Below are positions 44,940 to 52,757 of a stretch of DNA of 64,000 nucleotides, piece by piece. A program made the position numbers and the translations under genes. Numbering within the stretch: position 1 is the stretch's first letter; every line of letters begins with the position of its first letter. The stretch covers positions 124,001 through 188,000 of the forward strand of contig NC_007775.1 of the NCBI RefSeq assembly GCF_000013205.1, given 5' to 3'. The notes beneath the pieces are model-generated. The model worked only from the letters and a program-made list of their open reading frames with translations, did not search any database and had not been told where the DNA came from. Source of the DNA: Synechococcus sp. JA-3-3Ab (GTDB lineage Bacteria; Cyanobacteriota; Cyanobacteriia; Thermostichales; Thermostichaceae).

Positions 44940-45878
44940 CTAGCCCCCTAAGCCGTACATTGGGTGTGAGACCTGCTCAACCCGGCGCAGTGGTTTCATC
45001 CCCAAAAGCTGCTGGTAAATTTGCTGACGTTGGCCTGGTGTTTTGTCTCGAACCGAGAGACCCTCCTCACTAAATAGGCAGGCAAAGAGACGACCATCAG
45101 CTGTCAAGCGCCACCGGGAACAGCTGCTGCAGAAGGGCTGAGACTCAGAGGCAATAAATCCAACTTTAACATTCTCGTCGATTGTAAAGTAAAACGCTGT
45201 CGAATCAGGTGCCGCTGGAAGGGGGGTTAGAGTATAGCGTTCTTGCAGACGGGCAATGCACTCTTGTGCTGAAACGTAGTGTTCTTCATAGAGAGAGTTG
45301 GCATAGCCGACCCGCATCAGCTCCAGAAAGCGAACTGTCACGCCTGTCTTGCGGGCAAACTCAACGAAATCAAATAGCTCGCAATCGTTGATCCCCCGCA
45401 TTACAACCGTATTGACTTTGAGGCTAAATCCCCGGGCAATACCCTCCTGGATATTACGGAGAATATCCGCCAGGCAGTCGCGACGGGCAATTGCAGCTTG
45501 GGTGGAGGGCTGTAGGCTATCGAGGCTAACATTAAGGTTGAGAACGTTGGCAGCCTTGAGAACGTCCCAGTAGCGGTGGAGCAGCAGGCCATTGGTTGTT
45601 AGGCTGAGGGACGGGATCTTCAGCTTGGCAAGTTCCTGAATGACTTCATCAAAGTCTTGCCGAACCAGAGGCTCACCACCTGTAATGCGAACTTCTTCAA
45701 TGCCATAGTCCAGCAACTCGCCAATAATTTCTTTGTATTGCTGCGGAGTTAAGTAGCTACTTTTGTCCAGAAATTCTGGATGCAAAGGCATGCAGTAGCG
45801 GCAGCGAAGGTTGCATTGATCGGTTAGAGAAACCCTTAGCTTGCGAATGCGACGATTCCATTGATCCACTAGCTGCAT
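44940..45878 (-). CDS. moaA: GTP 3',8-cyclase MoaA (radical SAM)
   Basis: First enzyme of molybdenum-cofactor synthesis. The radical-SAM cluster is C22-x3-C26-x2-C29 in DQCNLRCRYCMP. The second 4Fe-4S cluster that binds GTP uses CSSCSRWRLTADGRLFACL. The C-terminal GLGG double-glycine tail is present. Length 312 residues. ATG 45878 begins 2 bp after the moeA stop. Confidence 0.95.
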   Translation of the reverse strand: MQLVDQWNRRIRKLRVSLTDQCNLRCRYCMPLHPEFLDKSSYLTPQQYKEIIGELLDYGIEEVRITGGEPLVRQDFDEVIQELAKLKIPSLSLTTNGLLLHRYWDVLKAANVLNLNVSLDSLQPSTQAAIARRDCLADILRNIQEGIARGFSLKVNTVVMRGINDCELFDFVEFARKTGVTVRFLELMRVGYANSLYEEHYVSAQECIARLQERYTLTPLPAAPDSTAFYFTIDENVKVGFIASESQPFCSSCSRWRLTADGRLFACLFSEEGLSVRDKTPGQRQQIYQQLLGMKPLRRVEQVSHPMYGLGG

Positions 45879-45879
45879 C

Positions 45880-47043
45880 TTAGTACCACGGATAGAATTG
45901 GATGCTTTGCTCGGGGCTGAGGATAGTTTGAGCCGGGGGTAACTCTACAAAGCCATCGCTGTCTGTTAGAGCGATGAAGTCTCCGGAGTTGTTAGGCATA
46001 ATCGGTGTAAAGACTCGGTTGGCGCTCATCTTAACGGGCACAAAAAGAGTGAGATTGGGTTTGAAGGTAATGACTTCACTTAGGTGCCCAGAGTCAGTGT
46101 TACGGTTGAGGAGATAACGATGCAAACATACAAGAGCTGAGATGGGGTTGCCTGGGAGGCCCCAAACTATAGTATTGGCCTGATGGTCGATGCCAAACCA
46201 CATTGGCTTGCCTGGCTTTTGCGCCACGCCGTGGATGTAGGCAGTAACACCACAGCTTTGCCAGATGGCCGGCAAGTAGTCACACTTTCCCCTTGAAACA
46301 CCCCCAGAGTAAATCAAGAGGTCGTAGTTTGGGGTATTGGCTTGGTAGTGGGTGGCAATGGCAGCAGGATCGTCCGGAAGGTGATCGGTCTCAACCTCGG
46401 TATACCCGTAGGCAAGAAGAGCCGCTCGGAGGGCCTCAGCGTTGGAGCGCCGCAGTTGGTAGGGTGCAGGGGTCTGCTCAATGGGAATCAATTCGCTGCC
46501 AGTTGCCACAACTTTGATGCGAGGAGTCCTCTCAACTTGGATGCGGCTGTAGCCAAAGGAGGCCAAGATCCCGACGTGGATGCTCTTGAGGGTAATGCCG
46601 GGGCGGAGAACCAGCGCTCCTGCAGAACAATCGCTACCTTGGGGATGAACAAAATCACCCCTGTTGCGTTCGACTTCCTGGGTGATGGTGGCAATTCCTC
46701 CCTCGATACGAATTTGCTCGTAGGGAATGACGAGATCACTACCCAGCGGCAGGGCACAGCCAGTCATCACTTCCAAGCACTGCTGCGGATCGGGCAGGGT
46801 GGCAGGGCTTGTCCCCGCAGGGGCTATGCCTGCAACAGCAAAGCTTCGCTGCCCAGCAGCATAAGCGGCATAGTTGATGGCGATACCGTCCATCAGGACC
46901 CGGTTAATTGGCGGGTAGTCCCGATCGGCGTAGATCGGCTCTGCCAAAACCCGGCCCACACAGCTTGCAATCGGGATCGACTCGGTTTTGGCTGGCAGCC
47001 AGTGGTCTTTAATAATGGCTTCAGCTTCCTGGACAGTGACCAT
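45880..47043 (-). CDS. moeA: Molybdopterin molybdotransferase MoeA
   Basis: Inserts molybdenum into adenylated molybdopterin. Blocks are GRVLAEPIYADRDYPPINRVLMDGIAI, TGCALPLGSDLVIPYEQI, IKVVATGSELIP, LLIYSGGVSRGKCDYLP and VWGLPGNPISALV. Length 387 residues from ATG 47043, slightly short for the family. It starts 23 bp inside narM. Confidence 0.93.
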   Translation of the reverse strand: MVTVQEAEAIIKDHWLPAKTESIPIASCVGRVLAEPIYADRDYPPINRVLMDGIAINYAAYAAGQRSFAVAGIAPAGTSPATLPDPQQCLEVMTGCALPLGSDLVIPYEQIRIEGGIATITQEVERNRGDFVHPQGSDCSAGALVLRPGITLKSIHVGILASFGYSRIQVERTPRIKVVATGSELIPIEQTPAPYQLRRSNAEALRAALLAYGYTEVETDHLPDDPAAIATHYQANTPNYDLLIYSGGVSRGKCDYLPAIWQSCGVTAYIHGVAQKPGKPMWFGIDHQANTIVWGLPGNPISALVCLHRYLLNRNTDSGHLSEVITFKPNLTLFVPVKMSANRVFTPIMPNNSGDFIALTDSDGFVELPPAQTILSPEQSIQFYPWY

Positions 47044-47494
47044 AGGTGTGGGGTGCGGAAAATTCCTGAAAGGCGGGTAGGAAATTGCGGTTTTCGTGGC
47101 CAGGGCGACTGAGCTTAATGAGGGCAAAGCGCTGCAACGGGGTCAGCTTTTGCCATAGCTCAAGAGTCAGCACGACCCCCTTGGCTGCCGCCTGCTCAAG
47201 AACGCAGTCAGGGATGGTGGTAGCGTCTTCCCAGGCAGGGTTTGGATCAACAGTTACCTCAGCGGCCTGCTCTTGGCAGACACTTTCGATAAGGTGAATT
47301 AGGTAGGCGCGGTAGGCAGCTCGGTTGTCAGCGGTATCCGTTGGCAGGTCAACCAAACTTTGGCGCTGCTGGTAACTAAAACGCAGCCACTGATGTAACT
47401 TGAGCTTGATGCCGCACTGATCGAGCTTTAAGCGCACGATCATGGGAATGCAGCGAAGGCTGTCGGCAAAGTCTTGCTCAAACTTAAAGATCAT
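47021..47494 (-). CDS. narM: Nitrate-reductase-associated protein NarM
   Basis: Small cyanobacterial protein (Nitr_red_assoc family) needed for maturation of ferredoxin-nitrate reductase. The family start [34 protein letters not shown] is clear. Length 157 residues. ATG 47494 overlaps the narB stop (ATGA), and its own end overlaps moeA. Confidence 0.9.
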   Translation of the reverse strand: MIFKFEQDFADSLRCIPMIVRLKLDQCGIKLKLHQWLRFSYQQRQSLVDLPTDTADNRAAYRAYLIHLIESVCQEQAAEVTVDPNPAWEDATTIPDCVLEQAAAKGVVLTLELWQKLTPLQRFALIKLSRPGHENRNFLPAFQEFSAPHTYGHCPGS

Positions 47495-49593
47495 TTTGGT
47501 GGCCGCTCGATGCGACTAAGCTTGACGGCACAGGCTTTGAGTTCAGGTTGCTTTGAGCTGGGGCAGGCAACCGGGTGGGTGAGAGCGTTACAGCTTGTAT
47601 CATTGCCCCACAATGCCCCCCAGTGCATGGGCATGAACACTGTGCCAGGGCTGATGGCGCAGGTAATTTTAACCGGCAGGGTAGCCTTGCCGCGCCGTGA
47701 TTCAATCCTCACCCAGTCACCCTCAGTTAGCCCTACCTTGCTGGCATCGCGGGGATGGATTTCGAGAAAGGGTTGGGGGTGCATTGCTCGGATTTTGGCG
47801 ACATGTCCAGTGCGGGTTTGGGTGTGCCAATGGCCATAGAGACGTCCTGTGGTGAGGATGTAGGGATATTCAGGGTCGGGCGGCTCGGCAAGGCCGCGGG
47901 AATGGCTGGGGATAAAGCGGGCACGACCTGTGGGCGTTGGGAAACGGTGAAAGGACTCCGTCCCGCTGGCGCGATCGGTATAGAGGTTGCGGGTCTCCAC
48001 TGAACCTGTGCGCGGATATGGCCATTGCTGAGGCCCCTGGCGCAGGAGCTCATGGCTGAGGCCAGACTGATCGCAGAGACGCCCGGCAGTTAGACCCACA
48101 TATTCGGCAAAGACCTCAGCGCTATCGGCAAAGTCAAATGCCTTGGCAAAGCCCAGGCGGCGGCCTACTTCCGCCCAAATTTCCCAATCAGCCCGCGCTT
48201 CACCAGGAGGGTTACGCCAAGCTGGACAGAGGGTAACGCGGCGCTCCGAATTGGTCATGGTGCCTGTCTTTTCGCCTCACTGGGCAGCAGGGAGTACCAG
48301 ATGGGCATAGGCAGTGCTTTCGGTGGGGAAGTAGGCGTCTTGGACAATCGTAAAGGGCGACCGCGCCAGAGCTGCTTCTACCCGACGTAGATCAGGCAGG
48401 CTCACCAGGGGATTGGTGGCGGCAATCCACAAAATATCGAGGGCATCGGCTTCGAGGGCACGGATCATCCCCAGCGCATCAAGGCCAGGTTCAGGGTTAA
48501 TTGGGCCAAGCTGCCAGTGCTGCTCCACTGCTGCCCGATCCTCTGGATTCGTAACCTTGCGGTAGCCGGGCAATAGATGTGCCAAGCCGCCCGCTTCTCG
48601 ACCGCCCATAGCATTGGGCTGACCTGTTAGCGAAAAGGGCCCTGCCCCTGCAAACCCTATCTGGCCGGTGAGCAAATGGAGATTGATGAGGCTGGTCACC
48701 TTGGCCGTGCCTTCGCTGGACTGGTTAAGCCCCATCGACCACATGGAAAGCGTTTTCTGCGACTGCTGCCACAGTCGCGCAACAGCAAGTACCTCCTCAA
48801 CTTCTAGGCCACAGCGGCTGGCTACTTGCTCAGGGGTGTAGTCGGCAACCAGGGCAGCATAGGCTTCAAAGCCTTCGGTGTGCTGGGCAATGAAGTCATG
48901 GTTGATGGCGCCCCACTGAATGAGTAGGTGAGCAATGCCATTGAGCAAGTCAATATCGCTACCTGGAGTAATCCTCAGATACAAATCGGCCTCCTCAGCC
49001 GTCTGCGTACGACGGGGATCCACCACAACAATCTTTAGGCTTGGGTCGCTTTTGTGGCGCTTGCGCAAGCGATTGAACAGAATTGGGTGGCATTCAGCGG
49101 TATTGGTGCCGATCAAAAAAGCCAGCTCGCAGCTATCGAGATCCGTGTAGCTACAGGGGGGGCCGTCCGAGCCGAGACTCTGGCTGTAGCCCTCTACGGC
49201 AGAAGACATGCAGAGGCGGGAATTGCTGTCGAAGTTATTGCTTCCTAGACACCCCTTAAGTAGCTTTTGGGCAATGTAGTAATCTTCGGTTAGCAACTGC
49301 CCTGAGCCGTAGATGGCAATCCTTTCGGGAGAGGTCTGGCGAATGCGCTCGACAATTAAATCCAGCGCTTGATCCCAGCTCACCGGCTGGAAATCCTCGC
49401 TGAGGCTAGGGCGATAGAGAGGCACCGTAGCCCGATTGCAATCGAGGGTTTCCAGGAGAGTCGCACCCTTAACGCAAACCATGCCCTGGCTGGACGGATG
49501 AGCTCGATCGCCGCGAATTTTTGTGCCGTCGGCCAGAATTTCTAGGCCACAACCAACCCCACAGTAGGGACAAAGGCTGCGTACGTTATCCAT
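47491..49593 (-). pseudogene. narB: narB, ferredoxin-nitrate reductase, interrupted by one in-frame TGA
   Basis: Molybdenum bis-MGD enzyme reducing nitrate with ferredoxin. The 4Fe-4S ligands C8, C11, C15 and C40 and the Mo-domain are intact through ...HLVLPAAQ. Codon 439 is TGA at 48277-48279, where the family has Trp (LPAAQ-W-GEKTGT). The frame then continues unchanged as [31 protein letters not shown] to the true end. The total of 701 codons fits NarB. A single TGG-to-TGA change explains it; there are no other lesions except a ~10-residue repeat-derived insertion near residue 540. Without readthrough a 438-residue fragment is made, lacking the C-terminal cofactor-binding domain. Confidence 0.85.
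47951..47976. repeat. Dispersed 26-bp repeat inserted in frame in narB
   Basis: AAGGACTCCGTCCCGCTGGC-GCGATC. Related copies lie at 10458-10483 and, inverted, at 17276-17295. Here it encodes [10 protein letters not shown] between LYTD and [10 protein letters not shown], a place where I expect LYTD to be followed almost directly by FPT. Confidence 0.6.
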
Positions 49594-50065
49594 GTTCCCC
49601 CTCTGTTGTTACTTGGCTTGGTGTGGGCAAGGCGGCCGTAGGGAAAGAAGCTAGGGGTGTTGGGCCTAAGGCCTGCTTATCTAGCTGTCCTTGCCGCGGT
49701 TCTCACAAGTTCCAACGCCCCAGCCTAGAGACATTGACCTGGAACTTTTGTAGCTTGCGTTACTTTTTGCTCCTCACTATGCGGAAACATCATAGGAGGA
49801 ATGCTTGAGCAGCATAGCCACCTCCTGCCAACTGCGGTTAGGTCTCTAGGCAAAGCAAGAGAGAAACAGGCAAGGAGTGCTCCTAAAGGCTCCGTCCTGC
49901 TAGACGAGGCGAGGAAAGTTTTAGGTCTGTAAAGGGCAACCTGAGATCTGAGATCAAGCTGCATAGGGGAGAAAGGCCCCCGAGTCGTTTGCACTTGGAT
50001 ACTGACGCTCCAAAGGGGAAGCAGACGCTGCTATGAGCTGACTTTCTCTTCATAAAGCCTATCTA
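49594..50065. other. Intergenic region with the nar/moa promoter
   Basis: About 470 bp. The NtcA promoter at 49722-49763 drives leftward transcription with a leader of ~120 nt to narB. I see no gene in the remaining part. Confidence 0.6.
49722..49763 (-). promoter_or_regulatory. NtcA-activated promoter of the nar/moa operon
   Basis: On the minus strand GTA-ACGCAAGC-TAC (49763-49750) is a perfect GTA-N8-TAC NtcA box. Exactly 22 bases downstream comes TAGGCT (49727-49722), matching the TA-N3-T -10 element. This is the canonical layout of nitrogen-controlled cyanobacterial promoters: activation when ammonium is scarce. Confidence 0.85.
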
Positions 50066-50531
50066 ATGCTCTGCCGTCGAGCAACTAAAGCTCCGCACGT
50101 CATGACCTTGATCAAGCTGCTGGCGGTAATCGTAATTGTCGGCATTCTCTCTGCTATTAGCATTCCCAATTTTCTTAACCACATTCGCCGTTCCAGAGTT
50201 GCAGAAGCCCAGACAGCTCTAGCAGCTATCGGCGGTGCTTCAGAAGTTTTCCGAATGGACTTCATGGTTTATCCTCCTGCCTACGCCGATATTGAATTTG
50301 GCGGGATCCACAGGGATCGCTATTTGCAAGATCCTTGGCAAGCCCCCAACTATTCCTGGAGTTGTTCCTCCCACTGCCAGCTCAAGCGGCGTTCGTTGGA
50401 TGACTGAGTCTCACACACATACAACTGTTAGTGGGGATCTCCTGCGCTGCGACCTTGGCTTAGGGGATCGCCAGCAAGAGGTTTTGGCCTCTGGCTACGA
50501 CCTGCGCAGCTCTTGCAACCTCTATCGCTAG
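50066..50531 (+). pseudogene. Type IV pilin-like gene, frameshifted and lacking Glu5
   Basis: The N-terminus reads MTLIKLLAVIVIVGILSAISIPNFLNH, the pilin/pseudopilin helix, but the canonical GF-TLIE is changed: no Gly-Phe precedes it and position 5 is Lys instead of Glu. A pilin-like domain follows (SRVAEAQTALAAIGGASEVFRMD, RYLQDPWQAPNY). After about 50355 that frame ends as KRRSLDD, while another frame gives VRWMTESHTHTTVSGDLLRCDLGLGDRQQEVLASGYDL, a more pilin-like tail to 50531. It is probably a decayed minor pilin. Confidence 0.65.
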
Positions 50532-50652
50532 GAAGACAAGACTCGGGCAACTTGAGCTTGAGCTGCCGACTAGCTGTTCCATCGATTGGCCGGTTCTTAA
50601 CCTGCTCGACAGGTGTTATCTTGAAAGCGCCTGTGAAAGGGGAAGCGGAGCT

Positions 50653-51975
50653 TTGGCCAGTAGCCTGCTGATCCGCAATGCCGAGCTGGTGGTACCGGAA
50701 GGGGATCCCTGGGTGGGAGATGTGCTGGTGCAGGAGGGGCGGATTGCCCAGATTGGCCAACATCTCTCCACAGAAGGGGTGGCTAGGGTCATCGATGCCA
50801 AGGGCCATACCCTGATGCCGGGGGTGATCGATCCCCAGGTTCACTTCCGCGAGCCGGGCCGGGAGCACAAAGAAGACCTACAAACGGGATCCTGGGCCTG
50901 TGCCCGCGGCGGGGTAACCAGCTTTTTGGAGATGCCCAACACTGACCCGCTGACGATCGACCAGGCAACGCTGGATGACAAGTTGGCCCGGGCCGCCAGC
51001 AAGTGTGTGGTCAATTACGGCTTTTTCATCGGCGCTACCGCCGATAACTTGAAGGAGCTGCAGACGGTGCAGGGGGCTTGCGGCATCAAGATCTTCATGG
51101 GATCCATGCATGGTCCCTTGCTGGTGGACGACCAGGCGGTGCTGGAGCAGATCTTTGCCGAGACGGATCCCCATTTTGTTATCGCTGTCCACGCTGAAGA
51201 TCACTCGCGGATTCAAGCTCGGCGGGCCCTCTTTGCCGGACGCACGGACGTAGCCGTTCACTCGCAAATCCAGGACGAGGAAGCGGCGCTCATCGCCTCG
51301 CGGCGGGCTTTGGACCTGGCCACCCGCTATCGCCATCGCCTGCACATTTTGCACCTTTCCACCGGCTTGGAAGTGGAGCTGCTGCGCCGGCACAAGCCCG
51401 CCTGGGTCAGCGCCGAGGTCACCCCCCAACACCTGCTGCTCAGCACTGCCGACTACGCCCGCCTGGGATCCCTGGCCCAAATGAACCCGCCGCTGCGGGA
51501 TCCGGCTACCCTCCCCCAGCTTTGGCAGGGGCTGCACGAGGGCATCCTGGATTGCATCGCCACCGACCATGCCCCCCACACCCTGGCCGAAAAAGCCCAG
51601 CCCTACCCCCACTCCCCCTCCGGCATGCCGGGGGTGGAGACGGCCCTGCCCCTGATGCTGACTGCCGCCCAGCAGGGCCGCTGTACCCTGCGCCAGGTGG
51701 TGCAGTGGATGTGCGAGGCGCCCGCCCGCCTCTACGGGATCCCCAACAAAGGACGGCTGCAGGTGGGCTACGACGCCGACCTGGTGCTGGTGGATCGCCA
51801 CACGCCCAAGCCGGTGCGGCGGGAAGAGCTGCTCACCAAATGCGGCTGGAGCCCGTTTGAGGGCTGGGAGCTGGTGGGCTGGCCGCTGCTCACCATCGTG
51901 GGCGGGCAGATCGCCTTCCAAAATGGCCAGGTGGATCCCTCAGTGCGCGGCAGGGCCCTGACCTTTCGGCGCTAG
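50653..51975 (+). CDS. pyrC: Dihydroorotase
   Basis: Pyrimidine synthesis: carbamoyl-aspartate to dihydroorotate. Zinc-binding motifs are DPQVHFREPGREHKEDL, IAVHAEDHSR, LHILHLSTG and DCIATDHAPHTLAEK, typical of class I (multicomplex-type) enzymes. 440 residues. The start is TTG at 50653 (MASSLLIRNAELVVPEG) with GGGGAAGCGGAG upstream; no ATG is available at the conserved N-terminus. Confidence 0.93.
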   Translation: MASSLLIRNAELVVPEGDPWVGDVLVQEGRIAQIGQHLSTEGVARVIDAKGHTLMPGVIDPQVHFREPGREHKEDLQTGSWACARGGVTSFLEMPNTDPLTIDQATLDDKLARAASKCVVNYGFFIGATADNLKELQTVQGACGIKIFMGSMHGPLLVDDQAVLEQIFAETDPHFVIAVHAEDHSRIQARRALFAGRTDVAVHSQIQDEEAALIASRRALDLATRYRHRLHILHLSTGLEVELLRRHKPAWVSAEVTPQHLLLSTADYARLGSLAQMNPPLRDPATLPQLWQGLHEGILDCIATDHAPHTLAEKAQPYPHSPSGMPGVETALPLMLTAAQQGRCTLRQVVQWMCEAPARLYGIPNKGRLQVGYDADLVLVDRHTPKPVRREELLTKCGWSPFEGWELVGWPLLTIVGGQIAFQNGQVDPSVRGRALTFRR

Positions 51976-52346
51976 GGGGATCCCCTTCGAGGTTGCACCT
52001 GTTCAAACCTTTCAAGATAGCGGTTGAACACTGGGCTGCTTTGGCTTCTCCCTACTTAAGCAAGAGGAGCAGAGCGCCGGATCCCATCTCAGTTTATACA
52101 AATAGCAGTGAAACGGTTCGTTACGTCGTTATTGCCACGCAACACTGTCGCGAACGCGCCGCTCTAACTCCCCTCTCCCTCTGGGAGAGGGGCTGGGGGT
52201 GAGGGCTGTCCCTCTGGGAGAGGGGCTGGGGGTGAGGATAGTGACGAGGAACGCTTGGGGAGTGTCTTACGCCCTTTCAGTAAGCCGTGCTACTTTGAAG
52301 GCGATAATCGATGATAATCAAGTTGGAAAACACCTAAGGAGCGACT
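51976..52346. other. Intergenic region with tandem palindromic repeat
   Basis: About 370 bp with no gene. It holds the two-copy repeat at 52176-52237, and an RBS AAGGAG at 52335-52340 for the next gene. Confidence 0.6.
52176..52237. repeat. Tandem copies of the TCCCTCTGGGAGAGGGGC repeat
   Basis: Two identical 29-base units (52176-52204 and 52209-52237) spaced 33 bp. The first sits in a palindrome CCCTCTCCC/GGGAGAGGG (52171-52191). A related sequence is at 11900-11935. This is a dispersed non-coding repeat type common in bacteria, not a CRISPR. Confidence 0.8.
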
Positions 52347-52748
52347 ATGAAAGTTGCCTACGTCTTCATCACCCCCCGCGGCGGCACCTACAAGCTGGGC
52401 CAGATGATCCTGCCCCAGCTAGAAGCAGGGGTACACGGCGCGGAAGTGGTGGGCATGTTCTTTTTCGACGACAACTGCTTTGTCTTGCGGCAGGGGGATC
52501 CCATCGGCGAGCGCCTGGCCAAGATTGCCGAAGCGCAGAACATTTTGCTGATGATGTGCGACATGTGCGCCCTGGAGCGCAACCTGGCGGAAGGGGAACC
52601 CAAGTGGTGCGACTCAAAAGGCCAGGGGCGCAAGGAGCCGGGCCATTGTGTTCCCAAAAACGTGGTCAAAGGGGTGCAGGTGGGCTGCTTCCCCGACCTC
52701 TACGCGGCCTTGCAAGACAACCCACCTGACCAGGTGATCAGCCTCTAG
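52347..52748 (+). CDS. DsrE-family protein
   Basis: A 133-residue protein of the DsrE/F fold used in sulfur-relay and redox proteins (MKVAYVFITPRGGTYKLGQMILPQLEAG, VVGMFFFDDNCFVLRQGD). Cysteines in MMCDMC and GHCVPK could be redox-active. ATG 52347 has AAGGAG 7 bases upstream. Convergent with clpB, 9 bp between stops. The sulfur partner is unknown. Confidence 0.82.
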   Translation: MKVAYVFITPRGGTYKLGQMILPQLEAGVHGAEVVGMFFFDDNCFVLRQGDPIGERLAKIAEAQNILLMMCDMCALERNLAEGEPKWCDSKGQGRKEPGHCVPKNVVKGVQVGCFPDLYAALQDNPPDQVISL

Positions 52749-52757
52749 CCAACTGGC

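Noticed and set aside
48277-48279. TGA in narB as selenocysteine
   Set aside because: The family has Trp here, the position is remote from the molybdenum site, and I see no SECIS-like hairpin I could defend.
52176-52237. Tandem 29-base units as a CRISPR array
   Set aside because: Only two units with a 4-base gap between them; there is no room for spacers.
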